A DNA stretch of 33,449 nucleotides from Bacteroidales bacterium (GCA_012517605.1 JAAYUS010000254.1:1-33449); one strand, 5' to 3'. Counted from the stretch's first letter, positions 17,658 to 26,860 are shown. Translations and numbers: made by a program. Notes: generated from the sequence alone by a model not told the origin.

Positions 17658-18002
17658 ATGGAAACATTAGTTGCTTTTATCGCATTGTTTGCGACAGTAT
17701 TCGGGATCATGTACCTTCATTACACCACCCGCAACAAGGAGCGAATGGCCCTTATAGAAAAAGGAGCTGACGCAAGTCTTTTCAATACAGGGAAGGAAGG
17801 GAAGTCCTCCTACAGCTGGGGTAAGTTCACCCTTAAAATCGGAATGCTCCTGATGGGCATAGGCCTTGGCATAATTGCCGGCGCCCTCTGTGAATCAGCA
17901 GGTCTGTTCCCTTCGGAGGAGACAGGCTATTTCTCGATGATCTTTCTCTTTGGCGGCCTCGCATTGGTTCTGTTTTATCTGTTCGACAGAAAAAACAAAT
18001 AA
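17658..18002 (+). CDS. Small membrane protein, DUF6249-like
   Basis: The 114-residue protein has three hydrophobic helices (about residues 3-20, 57-82 and 88-108). Between the first and second lies a cytoplasmic-type segment, HYTTRNKERMALIEKGADASLF. That arrangement, with the KERMALIEKG motif, is typical of Bacteroidota DUF6249 proteins, which often stand beside ECF sigma/anti-sigma genes. No enzymatic residues are evident. It is divergent from the sigma gene and has a matching ECF-type motif, so it probably belongs to the same regulon. The function is unknown. Confidence 0.65.
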   Translation: METLVAFIALFATVFGIMYLHYTTRNKERMALIEKGADASLFNTGKEGKSSYSWGKFTLKIGMLLMGIGLGIIAGALCESAGLFPSEETGYFSMIFLFGGLALVLFYLFDRKNK

Positions 18003-18013
18003 CCTTATCTGCC

Positions 18014-18128
18014 CAGTGTCTCAGTGCTTCTCTGTGGCTCTCGGTGGTCCTCTGTGAACCCGGTGTAAGTTCTTTTAGTTACACAGGGTGCACAGAGAAG
18101 CGCAGAGGACACTGAGATCACCGAGAAA
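18014..18128. repeat. Degenerate CTCnGTG inverted-repeat array between convergent genes
   Basis: The left half (18014-18059) is a run of CTCAGTG, CTCTGTG, CTCGGTG and CTCTGTG units spaced about 9-11 bases. The right half (about 18080-18128) has the complementary CACAGAG, GCAGAG, CACTGAG and CACCGAG units. The halves can fold on each other with imperfect pairing. The array fills the gap between the ends of the DUF6249-like and M64 genes, so it may terminate transcription both ways. Similar arrays are dispersed in many environmental genomes. Confidence 0.65.
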
Positions 18129-18134
18129 GTCATG

Positions 18135-19409
18135 TCATTTTGTATAGAACTCGATCACCTTTTTTATTGCATCACTGCATACTGTGCAATATCCCTTCGG
18201 ACCGTTGCTCTTCATCCTGCAATCCATCTCAGGCCTGAAAATACCTTTGGCAGAATAGCCTCCTCCCTCAAACAAGCCAGTCACACCTGCATATTTTTCT
18301 TCAGCAGGTGTCGGAACAGGAGTACCGGCTGCGATCAGCTTCTTCCATTTTGAATCGAAATTGACCATCGTAGTGATATTTGGCTCCCATGGTTCCACAT
18401 TCAGCGGATAAAATTCCTCGTATGCCACCTCCGATGAGTAATATTCATCAGCCAGCCCTGCAAATCCATGACCGAATTCATGAATGAACACCTTAGGAGA
18501 CAGTGCGTGCCCTGTCGTCGTTCCGCTGTAATAGTTGTAAACGCCACCGCCTCCGTATAAGGTGCTGTTGATAAGCACAATTATATTATCATGGGGCGCA
18601 TTTGCAGCATAGTCGTTGACAGATTTAATATCCTGAGTTGTAAGATACCTGTCGGTCCCGAAAGTATAAAAACTCGAATTCAGGGCAGTATTCAGGTATA
18701 TGTTTTCTCCCGGGATGTCGGTTCCCGAGTCGGCTGAAACAGCCTCCACCGCCCATATATTTATCTTATCGCGGTAATCGCTGAACGGAGCTTCGGCAAA
18801 AAGTACATCTGCCATCTTCTTTACATCTTCCCTGAACTTACCCATTTCCCCCGAAGTATATCCTTCTGCAATGAATGCAAGGTCGACACTTGCGGCAGAA
18901 TTGCCGTTGCCATAAATTCTTGTAACGTTTGCAGTTGCAGGTTTTTCCCTCCTTATATAAATATCTGCAGGGTCGATCACTGTTTCATGTATCGGAGTGA
19001 AGCTGCCATCTTTTTGCCTCATGCTCAGGACAAACCTCACCTTCGCCTTCGGGAATGGCATCGTTGCCACCTCATAGAAGCTCCGTTCAGTCGTTTTTGC
19101 TTCGGCTGTAGTCTGCCATTCCTGGAAAAGGGTGCAGAATCCTCTTGAATAGATAAGGGTATTTGTCGCCTGATCGTACAACTCATATTTAAAATTTCCG
19201 TAATTGAACGGATCAATAAGGTTTAAATGAGAACCGCCAAAGAAAGGTTCTTCCTTCATGCCAACAGGATACACGACTGTTTTCCGGCTCGATCCGGCAA
19301 ACATAAAATCGTACCGTAGGACCCTGTCAATAAAATATTTATCAAATGTGTTTTGCCCGGAAAGCGATAAAGTGCACAAAACCAGGATTAAAGATGATAT
19401 CTTTTTCAT
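18135..19409 (-). CDS. Secreted M64-family metallopeptidase
   Basis: The 424-residue protein begins with signal peptide MKKISSLILVLCTLSLSG, cleaved before QNTFDKYF. The open frame reaches 19460, but the ATG at 19409 places the signal correctly. The zinc motif is HEFGHGFAGLADEY, with His310, Glu311, His314 and Asp321, which matches M64 (named after a clostridial IgA peptidase). The domain before it, from about residue 25 to 150, fits the M64 N-terminal beta domain. VDLAFIAEGYT opens the catalytic domain. It is probably a periplasmic or exported endopeptidase. IgA is not an expected target for an environmental organism, and the substrate is unknown. It stands alone on this strand. Confidence 0.9.
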   Translation of the reverse strand: MKKISSLILVLCTLSLSGQNTFDKYFIDRVLRYDFMFAGSSRKTVVYPVGMKEEPFFGGSHLNLIDPFNYGNFKYELYDQATNTLIYSRGFCTLFQEWQTTAEAKTTERSFYEVATMPFPKAKVRFVLSMRQKDGSFTPIHETVIDPADIYIRREKPATANVTRIYGNGNSAASVDLAFIAEGYTSGEMGKFREDVKKMADVLFAEAPFSDYRDKINIWAVEAVSADSGTDIPGENIYLNTALNSSFYTFGTDRYLTTQDIKSVNDYAANAPHDNIIVLINSTLYGGGGVYNYYSGTTTGHALSPKVFIHEFGHGFAGLADEYYSSEVAYEEFYPLNVEPWEPNITTMVNFDSKWKKLIAAGTPVPTPAEEKYAGVTGLFEGGGYSAKGIFRPEMDCRMKSNGPKGYCTVCSDAIKKVIEFYTK

Positions 19410-19476
19410 TTTAAGGTGAATAATTGATAAGGTCATAAAGCTATTAATTATCATCAACAAGGATAAAGATTTTAAT

Positions 19477-19484
19477 TAATTTTG
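19477..19484 (+). promoter_or_regulatory. Bacteroidota -7 promoter box TAATTTTG
   Basis: TAATTTTG fits TAnnTTTG and lies 26 bases before the transaldolase-like ATG, in the AT-rich gap after the divergent M64 gene. No convincing upstream TTTG was seen. Confidence 0.5.
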
Positions 19485-19510
19485 CTGCCAATTGTTAAAT
19501 ACTTAACATC

Positions 19511-20728
19511 ATGGCTGACCTGAACACGAGAATTAGCGATTTCATCTGGGCAAATCTGAATGAAAAGCACGTTTCCGGAAAGAAGGATCAATTCTGGGAA
19601 GCTCTTTCAAATACAGGTACTGAATTATGGCTTGATACAGGCGACATTGAAGAGGCAGAAGCAAACTGGTCGGCTGAAATGAGCGCTCTTACAACAAACA
19701 ATACCCTTCTTAACAATGAAATACAGAAGGGTATTTATGATATTTTCATTTCCGAGGCCCGGCATATACTGAACGGATTGCCTGTTGAGGAAAAGGTGAA
19801 GGAAATTGCATTCATGATAAACGCGCGTCATGGTCTCCGGCTTGCAACAAAGTTCGGGGGATATGTGAGCGTGGAGCTTCATACGGATACTGCCCATGAT
19901 ATAAAAGCCATTGAATACTACGGGAAACGCTACCACGAGATATGTCCCGACCAGTTCATAATAAAAGTACCTTTTACCGCCGAAGGGCTTATAGGAGCAA
20001 GGAAGCTTCGCGATGCCGGCGTAAGGATAAATTTCACCCTTGAGTTCAGCGCAAGGCAGAATGTTCTTGTCACACTGGCAGCAAGGCCTGATTATGTAAA
20101 TGTCTTTCTTGGAAGAATCGGAGCCTTCCTGATGGACAACAAGCTCGGCGACGGCTCCGGAGCAGGGGAGATGGCTGTTATCTCATCCCAGAACTGGGTC
20201 ACGGGATTGTCGGCACGGAATCCGTGGCAGACAAAAGTCATTGCGGCCAGCCTCAGACATCATAACCAGCTCAAACTCCTTGCCGGTACCGATGTATTCA
20301 CAATGCCTCCGAAGGTTGCTGAAGCAGGAAGGAAATCCTTAACCGGTAACTTCAGTCCGAGAACCCATGAAAATTATGATGTAAAACTATATCAGTCTGC
20401 CGACGGAGCACATATTGAAAAATTCTGGGAAGTTGATGATAAGGTACTCAGTCTCGCGGAACGGTTATCAGCTAAAATGGCTGCAACGGGCCAGGAACTG
20501 ATCCGGATGGCACATGGAGAAGGTTTGGAAGATATGTTTCCTTTGCTTTCAAAAGAGGAAAAGGATATTATTTCACATGACGGGAAAATACCAGTTTACT
20601 CAAAATGGCAGGACAAGATTAAGGCCGGTAAAATTGCTCCCGATACCCTGCTCACTCTTGCAGGCCTTGCTTCGTTCACAAAAGACCAGGAACTGCTTGA
20701 CCAGCGTATCATGGGAATTATATCCTGA
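19511..20728 (+). CDS. Transaldolase-family protein
   Basis: The 405-residue protein follows the transaldolase barrel: strand 1 LWLDTGD, then MSALTTNNTLL where classical enzymes have GVTTNPSL, and FIIKVPFTAEGL with the Schiff-base Lys152. Later INFTLEFSARQ, VFLGRIGAFLMDN and LLAGTDVFTMPPKV fit the remaining barrel strands. The C-terminal 90 residues (from about 315) extend beyond the core and are helical and polar. It may transfer dihydroxyacetone units between sugar phosphates in the non-oxidative pentose phosphate pathway. The TTNNT variation and long tail mean that another aldol substrate is possible. It abuts the convergent rlmB stop without a gap. Confidence 0.8.
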   Translation: MADLNTRISDFIWANLNEKHVSGKKDQFWEALSNTGTELWLDTGDIEEAEANWSAEMSALTTNNTLLNNEIQKGIYDIFISEARHILNGLPVEEKVKEIAFMINARHGLRLATKFGGYVSVELHTDTAHDIKAIEYYGKRYHEICPDQFIIKVPFTAEGLIGARKLRDAGVRINFTLEFSARQNVLVTLAARPDYVNVFLGRIGAFLMDNKLGDGSGAGEMAVISSQNWVTGLSARNPWQTKVIAASLRHHNQLKLLAGTDVFTMPPKVAEAGRKSLTGNFSPRTHENYDVKLYQSADGAHIEKFWEVDDKVLSLAERLSAKMAATGQELIRMAHGEGLEDMFPLLSKEEKDIISHDGKIPVYSKWQDKIKAGKIAPDTLLTLAGLASFTKDQELLDQRIMGIIS

Positions 20729-21469
20729 TTAAACGGATCTTTGCCTTGCGGTTTCATAGAGAAGAATACCTGCCGCAACCGAAACATTAAGAGAAGCAAT
20801 ATTGCCTGTCATTGGTATTTTAACGCTTTGATCCGCCAATGCAAGCAGTTCCCTGCTTATCCCCTTGTCCTCAGCGCCCAAAATTATCACTACCGGACCT
20901 CTCAATGGTGCCATTGATATTGCAATCCCCGATTTTTCGGTCGCTGCAATCACTTTCAGGCCTGACTGTTTAAGGTATTCAACAGATCGTACCAGGCTTT
21001 TTTCGCGGCATACCGGAAATGAATGAAGCGCTCCGGCTGAGGTTTTTATCGCATCTGCAGTGATCCTGGCCGATCCTTTTTCTGGTATCACAATACCATG
21101 TGCCCCAAGACAATCGGCGCTTCTCACGATAGCCCCGAAATTTCTTACATCCGAAACCCCGTCAAGTGCAATGATCAGGGGATCCTCTCCCTTTTCAAAG
21201 ATCATCGGGAGAAGATTTTCAATATTTTGAAATTCAATGAGCGAAAGCCAGGCCAGAACTCCCTGGTGGTTTTTACGGGTCACCAGCTCTATTCTCTCAA
21301 CGGGTACTATCTGGAAAGGGATATTGTATTTCCTCACTTCAACCATCAGTTCATGGTACAATTGCCCCTGCAGACCCTGACGTACCAGCAGCCGGTCAAT
21401 GGGTTTCCCGGCCTTTATCGCTTCAATAACAGGCCTCAGGCCAAAAATGCAGTCAGATTCCTTTTGCAT
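20729..21469 (-). CDS. rlmB: 23S rRNA (guanosine-2'-O)-methyltransferase RlmB (TrmH/SPOUT family)
   Basis: The 246-residue protein has the substrate-binding N-terminal domain (IFGLRPVIEAIKAGKPIDRL) and a SPOUT knot domain. The knot motifs are LDGVSDVRNFGAIVRSADCLG, IILGAEDKGISRELL and IPMTGNIASLNVSVAAGILLYE. RlmB methylates the ribose of G2251 in the peptidyl-transferase P loop of 23S rRNA. It is the last gene of a four-gene operon, 2 bp after the GWxTD gene. Assignment to G2251 rather than another TrmH-type target rests on overall similarity and length. Confidence 0.92.
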   Translation of the reverse strand: MQKESDCIFGLRPVIEAIKAGKPIDRLLVRQGLQGQLYHELMVEVRKYNIPFQIVPVERIELVTRKNHQGVLAWLSLIEFQNIENLLPMIFEKGEDPLIIALDGVSDVRNFGAIVRSADCLGAHGIVIPEKGSARITADAIKTSAGALHSFPVCREKSLVRSVEYLKQSGLKVIAATEKSGIAISMAPLRGPVVIILGAEDKGISRELLALADQSVKIPMTGNIASLNVSVAAGILLYETARQRSV

Positions 21470-21471
21470 GG

Positions 21472-22809
21472 TTAAAGATCTTCGGGATTATCGAGACGGA
21501 AAACTATGCCTTTTCTCCATGATGCAATAGCTTTGTCCCAGTATGTGACAAGTGTTTCACTCCGGCTCAGATAGTAATCATTTTCCGAGTATTTGTTCTG
21601 CCTTGCCCTGAAAATGAACCAGATATAATCCTCCTTCAGATGAACCCTGCCGCCCCATGTCGATTTAAGTACAGGCTTACGGTATCCCCAGCTTTCGCCT
21701 TCATTGCTCTTGTAAACCTTATCAGGCGGACCATAAATGGTATATATCATACCGCGTTCGGTTCTCCATCCTTCCTTGAAAGATGTGAAATAATAATTTG
21801 AATACAGGATTCTTGTATAGTAAATCCTTATAAGTTCTCTCGATCTGTCGATATTTCCGCCGCACTTTATCCAGAATTCATCGAGTGCAACCTTTGGCCT
21901 TTCGGATGTCCGCATTGAATTCATCTCATCCTCTGAGGCAAGATAAGCAAGAGGTTCAATCATCACTTCGGGTGAGTTCATGGCCGGGAAGGCATCCCCG
22001 AAATTGAAAAAAGTATATCCATCCTCGCTGTCCCTTTCGGTCGAGCAGAAATACACCCCGCTGGAGGGAAACATAAGCGGGATGGTATCTGAGTATCTTA
22101 ATGCAACAACAGTATCAGGCGGATAATCGATTGTTTTTTCCGGCAAAAGCATTGAGGGCGGATAGGGGACGTCCTTAAGTGGCTGATAAAAAGAAATAAA
22201 AAGCGAGTCGGCAGTTCCCTGGGGATAAACAAGATTTACATATTCGTTTGCCCGTACGACAGGGTTGAACAGCTCATTTTTCATAAAATTGCCCCTGGCA
22301 ATGAAATTGTATCTGTTCGTATAAGAAAGAGTATTAAATGGAACAAACGACTGGATAACCTCCGCCCGGAGCTTGTCGAGTATCTTTACTTCGGCATTGT
22401 AGACAAACCCATGCTCGACCCTTAACGGGATTTTATAAACATACTCCTGTTTCCCTTCTGTTCTGACTATGTTGGCATCCAAATATGCGGTATCGGCAAG
22501 AATTCTTCCGCTTGTGGTATTGAACAGCTTAACCGTAACAAGTATCTGGGCCATAGGAATTCCCTGGGGATTTGCTTCGGAAAAGAACAGGTCGGGCGCA
22601 AAAAATTTCACCGACAGCACCGAAGTCTGGTCTGACTCATTGAAAACGCTGAACCTCGGCTTAATAGAGCTTTTTGTGGGATTGTACAGGTAAGAAAGAT
22701 CCTTTGTATCTACTGCGACCCTTTGCGTTGAACTGCAGGAAAAAAACGCCAGGCCGGTAAAAACCGCCAACAGCATCCTTAAAACCCCTGAAGAATAATT
22801 ACGGATCAT
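21472..22809 (-). CDS. GWxTD-domain lipoprotein
   Basis: The 445-residue protein opens with a lipoprotein signal (LAFFSC, Cys25 followed by SSTQ). The first 270 residues look like beta-rich domains. The C-terminal 130 residues contain LDEFWIKCGGNIDRSRELIR, then FKEGWRTERGMIYTIYGPPD, the hallmark of the GWxTD family. The usual Asp of GWxTD is Glu here. The family is known mainly from Bacteroidota and is not functionally characterised. It sits in a tight operon with an ABC-F protein, an acyl-ACP thioesterase and rlmB, which does not point to one pathway. An envelope location is expected. Confidence 0.85.
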   Translation of the reverse strand: MIRNYSSGVLRMLLAVFTGLAFFSCSSTQRVAVDTKDLSYLYNPTKSSIKPRFSVFNESDQTSVLSVKFFAPDLFFSEANPQGIPMAQILVTVKLFNTTSGRILADTAYLDANIVRTEGKQEYVYKIPLRVEHGFVYNAEVKILDKLRAEVIQSFVPFNTLSYTNRYNFIARGNFMKNELFNPVVRANEYVNLVYPQGTADSLFISFYQPLKDVPYPPSMLLPEKTIDYPPDTVVALRYSDTIPLMFPSSGVYFCSTERDSEDGYTFFNFGDAFPAMNSPEVMIEPLAYLASEDEMNSMRTSERPKVALDEFWIKCGGNIDRSRELIRIYYTRILYSNYYFTSFKEGWRTERGMIYTIYGPPDKVYKSNEGESWGYRKPVLKSTWGGRVHLKEDYIWFIFRARQNKYSENDYYLSRSETLVTYWDKAIASWRKGIVFRLDNPEDL

Positions 22810-22831
22810 ATTTCGTTAATTTAAGTTTCTC

Positions 22832-23593
22832 TCATGAATGATTGGTCTTCCACATTATCCTCAGCCTGCAGAGCTCCTTGCTATCGTCAGGTCTGACAAT
22901 CAGATGGTCATATAACTTATCTCCGCCTTTTACATCAGAAGTCATAATTACAATGCTGTCATTTAGCCGCGATTCGGCAAGATAGTTTATTTCAGCTGAA
23001 ACAGGTACATTATTCATTATAAAATCAAGGTCATAGCTGTCGGTCACCCATCTGAGGTATCGTGCATTATTGGTATGAAGGTTAACGTCGAGATCGCTGA
23101 TCCTGACACTGAACGGCTTACCTGCGACCGGTGTTTCGTCCGGAGGTGCGAGCTTGCCTGCATTTCTTTCAAGCGCTCCCCTGCTTTCCGGCTGGAAGTT
23201 TAACCGTGAAAGGTCCTCATCAGGGCGCTTCACCCTTTTTGTTGAATAATCCACTATCAGCCACGATGATGTGGCTTTTGCAGCTATCCTTCCATCGCTG
23301 AAGCGGGCTTCAAAATCCCTTAAGGCGAAAAGCTTGTCGGTACCCCTTGGCCAGGTCCTGACAGTTATTTTTGAACCCCATGCCGGCAATTCATCAATCC
23401 TGGAAAATATCCTCGAAAGTACCCAGAAATGATTATTCTTCATCAGGTCATCCCTCCCATAACCAAGTAAAACGGCATGGTCGGATGCAATATCCTGAAA
23501 GTAATCAAACAATGATGCAAGACTTAATTTCCCGTCGGGACCGGTTTCATAAACATGAACCGGATACTCTTTTATAAATTCCGGATAGTCCAT
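22832..23593 (-). CDS. Acyl-ACP thioesterase
   Basis: The 253-residue protein has the two-hotdog arrangement of FatA/FatB-like enzymes (PF01643). The first half carries YFQDIASDHAVLLG and WVLSRIFSRIDELPAWGSKI, and the second DLDVNLHTNNARYLRWV, where the Asn and His occupy the places of catalytic residues in plant FatB. It should hydrolyse acyl-ACP to free fatty acid in the cytoplasm and so end fatty-acid elongation. It starts 2 bp after the ABC-F stop and is probably translated from the same transcript. Chain-length preference cannot be read from the sequence. Confidence 0.9.
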   Translation of the reverse strand: MDYPEFIKEYPVHVYETGPDGKLSLASLFDYFQDIASDHAVLLGYGRDDLMKNNHFWVLSRIFSRIDELPAWGSKITVRTWPRGTDKLFALRDFEARFSDGRIAAKATSSWLIVDYSTKRVKRPDEDLSRLNFQPESRGALERNAGKLAPPDETPVAGKPFSVRISDLDVNLHTNNARYLRWVTDSYDLDFIMNNVPVSAEINYLAESRLNDSIVIMTSDVKGGDKLYDHLIVRPDDSKELCRLRIMWKTNHS

Positions 23594-23595
23594 CT

Positions 23596-25536
23596 TTATT
23601 CATTGTTTTTCAGGAACTCATCCACATCATGCGAATATCTGGTCCAGTTTTCCATTTCAATATCGAGTTTTTTCCTGAGATCCTCATATTTAATAAAGAT
23701 TTCTGCGCTTTCGGGTGAGGTTGCAGTCCTGGCAAGTTCCGTATCAAACACGGCCAGCTCCTTTTCCATCCTTTCTATTTCCTTTTCCGAGTCCTCGAGC
23801 CTTCTCCTGAGTTTGCGCAGGTTCCTTTCATATTCCTTCTTTTCTATGTATTTCTGCTTGTTCGTTGAATCACCCTCGTATCTGGTTTCAGTCACTGTCC
23901 GGTCCTTTTTCTCTATCTCCCTGAGGCTTACGATTTTCTTCTTTCTGAGGAAATCGTATATCCCTCCTATATTTTCCCTGATCCTGTTGTGCCTGAATTC
24001 ATAAACTTTGGAAACCAGTCCGTCGAGAAAATCCCTGTCGTGAGAAACTACAATTAATGTGCCATCATATTTCAGCAGGGCCTGTTTCAGGATATCCTTT
24101 GAGCGCATGTCGAGATGATTTGTCGGCTCGTCCATAAGGAGCAGGTTGCATGGCTCAAGGAGGAGCTTTACAAGGGCGAGGCGCGATCTTTCGCCTCCGG
24201 AAAGCACCTTCACCTTTTTATCGACCTCTTCTCCCCTGAAAAGAAAAGCCCCCAGCATATCCCTTATTTTCGTCCTTACCTCGCCTTTGGCAGCGTAGTC
24301 TATGGTTTCAAGCACCGTCATATTCTCATCCAGAAGCTCATCCTGGTTCTGGGCAAAATATCCTATCCTTACGTTATGCCCTGTCTTAAAAGACCCTTCG
24401 TAATCAAGCTCTCCGGTAATGATACGGGAAAATGTTGTTTTGCCCTCGCCGTTTCGGCCGACAAAAGCAACTTTTTCACCTCTCGTAATAGTAATCGATA
24501 CATCCTTAAGGACTACGTGCGATCCAAAACTTTTGGAAAGACCTTCGGCTTCAACAACAACGGTGCCTGAACGCGGAGCAGGAGGAAATCTCAGGTTGAT
24601 GGCCGAATTGTCCTCTTCATCGACCTCAATCCTTTCTATCTTGTCGAGCTGCTTGATTTTCGACTGTACCTGGATGGCCTTCGTAGCCTTGTAGCGGAAC
24701 CTCTCAATGAATTTTTCAGTATCCTCTATCATTTTCTGCTGGTTCCTGAAGGATGCTATCTGCTGGGCTCTTCTTTCTTCCCTTAAGACAACATATTCTG
24801 ACCATGACACCCTGTAATCGTATATCTTTCCAAGGGAGATTTCTATTGTCCTGTTTGTGACATTATCAAGAAAGGCGCGGTCGTGTGATACGAGCATCAC
24901 AGCGCCGGGATAACCTGCCAGAAATGTCTCAAGCCACTGGATCGATTCGATGTCAAGATGGTTTGTCGGTTCATCAAGAAGAAACAGCGATGGTTTTTTA
25001 AGGATAAGCTTTGCAAGCTCAACCCTCATCCTCCATCCGCCGCTGAGCTCCCTTGTCGGCCTGTCAAAATCGCTCCTTTCAAAACCAAGACCCGTAAGCG
25101 TCTGCTCTGTATCGGCAAGATAACTGTTGCCTCCCAGCATCCTGAATCTTTCCTCCGTTTCGGCGAGCCTGTCGCAAAGCTTTAGATATTCGGATGAATG
25201 GTAATCGGTCCTCGAGGCAATTTCTTTTCCGTACGATTCAATTTCTGCCTCAAGGTTAATTAACCCTTCAAAAGCAGTTAAAACCTCGTTGATGACTGAT
25301 GTCTTATCATCGAGGTTCATCTGCTGAGGGAGATAACCTATGGTGACTTCTTTGGATTTGTCAACCTTACCTTTTGTGGGACTCTGAATCCCTGCGATCA
25401 GTTTAAGAAGGGTCGATTTCCCTGCTCCGTTTTTTCCGGTAAGGCCAATCCTGTCCTGTTCATTTATCAGAAATGAAATGTCAGTCAAAAGGTCAAAACT
25501 CCCAAAGGATAACGACAGATCCTGTACAGAAACCAT
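23596..25536 (-). CDS. ABC-F family ATPase (EttA/Uup type)
   Basis: The 646-residue protein is two ABC ATPase domains in one chain with no membrane segment. The Walker A motifs are GLTGKNGAGKSTLLK and AFVGRNGEGKTTFSR, the signatures are LSGGWRMRVELA and LSGGERSRLALV, and both Walker B regions end LLDEPTNHLD or LMDEPTNHLD. The linker between domains (about 245-310) is helical and charged, as in P-site tRNA-interaction motifs. A C-terminal coiled coil from about 555 (KQKYIEKKEYERNLRKLRRR) is of the Uup type. Such proteins act on ribosomes in translation rescue or antibiotic resistance. It heads the four-gene operon. Its specific subfamily is uncertain. Confidence 0.92.
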   Translation of the reverse strand: MVSVQDLSLSFGSFDLLTDISFLINEQDRIGLTGKNGAGKSTLLKLIAGIQSPTKGKVDKSKEVTIGYLPQQMNLDDKTSVINEVLTAFEGLINLEAEIESYGKEIASRTDYHSSEYLKLCDRLAETEERFRMLGGNSYLADTEQTLTGLGFERSDFDRPTRELSGGWRMRVELAKLILKKPSLFLLDEPTNHLDIESIQWLETFLAGYPGAVMLVSHDRAFLDNVTNRTIEISLGKIYDYRVSWSEYVVLREERRAQQIASFRNQQKMIEDTEKFIERFRYKATKAIQVQSKIKQLDKIERIEVDEEDNSAINLRFPPAPRSGTVVVEAEGLSKSFGSHVVLKDVSITITRGEKVAFVGRNGEGKTTFSRIITGELDYEGSFKTGHNVRIGYFAQNQDELLDENMTVLETIDYAAKGEVRTKIRDMLGAFLFRGEEVDKKVKVLSGGERSRLALVKLLLEPCNLLLMDEPTNHLDMRSKDILKQALLKYDGTLIVVSHDRDFLDGLVSKVYEFRHNRIRENIGGIYDFLRKKKIVSLREIEKKDRTVTETRYEGDSTNKQKYIEKKEYERNLRKLRRRLEDSEKEIERMEKELAVFDTELARTATSPESAEIFIKYEDLRKKLDIEMENWTRYSHDVDEFLKNNE

Positions 25537-25552
25537 GGTTTTAAAAATTGAG

Positions 25553-25560
25553 CAAAGATA
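25553..25560 (-). promoter_or_regulatory. Bacteroidota -7 promoter box TATCTTTG (minus strand)
   Basis: Read on the minus strand, 25560 to 25553 is TATCTTTG, an exact TAnnTTTG box 17 bases before the ABC-F ATG. It should drive the ABC-F/thioesterase/GWxTD/rlmB operon. The same octamer faces the other way 47 bp to the right. Confidence 0.55.
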
Positions 25561-25606
25561 GAAAAAGTATGGAAGCCTTAAAAGCAGAGAGTTCCGCAGG
25601 ATGGAT

Positions 25607-25614
25607 TATCTTTG
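25607..25614 (+). promoter_or_regulatory. Bacteroidota -7 promoter box TATCTTTG
   Basis: TATCTTTG lies 20 bases before the ATG of the lipoprotein hydrolase and fits TAnnTTTG. It is divergent from the identical box at 25553-25560. Confidence 0.55.
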
Positions 25615-25633
25615 CTGAAACTATAAAATTACA

Positions 25634-26860
25634 ATGCTTCAAAAGAGATACATATTAAGATATTTTGTTATTCTTTTCATTTCTGCCTTCATTTTCACTA
25701 CCTGCCGGAAGGATGATGTGCCGGAATATGAACATTTTGTAAGAAATACGCTTGCATCAAGTTATTCCGAATCATATATCGACGCCCTTCTTTCATATGC
25801 CGGACAATCTTATCCCGAAATTGCAGGACTTCAGCAGCATGTGACAACAGGTGTAAATGTTTACAAGGTTGTCTACAGAACAATGGTGGGAGGGAAGAGA
25901 ATTGAAGCATCAGGACTGGTTTCAATACCTGATGTGCCGGGGGAATATCCGGTTCTTAGCTTTCAGAACGGCACTAATACCCTGAATGCTGCCTGTCCCA
26001 GCGAAGATCCGGGGAATTATATGTACCAGCTTGTTGAATATATTGCTTCAATGGGTTTTGTTGTTGTAATTCCTGATTATCCGGGTTTCGGAAGCTCGTC
26101 TGATATTCCGCATCCATATCTTTTGTCAGAACCGACTGTTAATTCAATAACAGATATGTTCAGGGCTGTGAATGAGGCCACTGATGAATTTCCCGGGGTT
26201 CAGTTAAAAAACGAATACTATCTTATAGGATACTCCCAGGGAGGATGGGCAACAATGTCGCTCCATAAATATCTCGAAACAGAAGCACCGGACGAATTCA
26301 CACTGGCAGGTACTGTTTGCGGAGCCGGGCCGTACGACCTCTATCATATTCTGACCGGCATGGTTAGTTCAGAATCTTACCCCGTCCCTGCATATCTTGG
26401 CTATATCATCTATGCCTATACTTTTTATGATTATATTAAAAATCCTGTTAATGACCTGCTGAATGAACCCTATGCTTCGCGCCTTTCCACGCTGTATGAC
26501 GGAAACCATACCGCCGATCAGATCAATTCACAACTTTCAACATCAATACCTGAACTTGTAAAGGAAGATTTCAGGACAAACTATTCCGATGCAAAGTATT
26601 CCTCAGTAAGAAATTCACTTGTTACAAACAGCATAGAACCATACAATACTCAAATCCCTTTGCTCCTTGTCCATGGCGATGCCGACACCCAGGTACCGGT
26701 ATCATCAACAAATCTGTTTTATGATAAGATGATCCTTGCCGGGACGAGTTCATCAGTTTGTACCAAAACGATCATACCGGGTCTTGACCATGGCGATGCC
26801 ATAATGCCATGTATGACCAGGGGGCTTGAATTTCTTATTGACATAAGGGATAATAAGTGA
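25634..26860 (+). CDS. Surface lipoprotein alpha/beta hydrolase (secretory lipase-like)
   Basis: The 408-residue protein starts with a lipoprotein signal ending FTTC (Cys24). The next residues, RKDD, match the X-K-(D/E)2 lipoprotein export signal described in Capnocytophaga, so it is probably displayed on the cell surface. The hydrolase core shows VVVIPDYPGFGSS, the nucleophile Ser201 in GYSQGGW, the acid in LLVHGDADTQVPV, and the His in LDHGD near residue 385. This order resembles secretory lipases and PHB-depolymerase-like esterases. It should hydrolyse an extracellular ester or polymer; the substrate is unknown. It stands alone between a divergent operon and a repeat-filled gap. Confidence 0.82.
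   Translation: MLQKRYILRYFVILFISAFIFTTCRKDDVPEYEHFVRNTLASSYSESYIDALLSYAGQSYPEIAGLQQHVTTGVNVYKVVYRTMVGGKRIEASGLVSIPDVPGEYPVLSFQNGTNTLNAACPSEDPGNYMYQLVEYIASMGFVVVIPDYPGFGSSSDIPHPYLLSEPTVNSITDMFRAVNEATDEFPGVQLKNEYYLIGYSQGGWATMSLHKYLETEAPDEFTLAGTVCGAGPYDLYHILTGMVSSESYPVPAYLGYIIYAYTFYDYIKNPVNDLLNEPYASRLSTLYDGNHTADQINSQLSTSIPELVKEDFRTNYSDAKYSSVRNSLVTNSIEPYNTQIPLLLVHGDADTQVPVSSTNLFYDKMILAGTSSSVCTKTIIPGLDHGDAIMPCMTRGLEFLIDIRDNK

Noticed and set aside
18135-19409. M64 peptidase as an IgA-cleaving virulence factor
   Set aside because: The family name comes from one clostridial enzyme; nothing else in the window suggests a host-associated pathogen.
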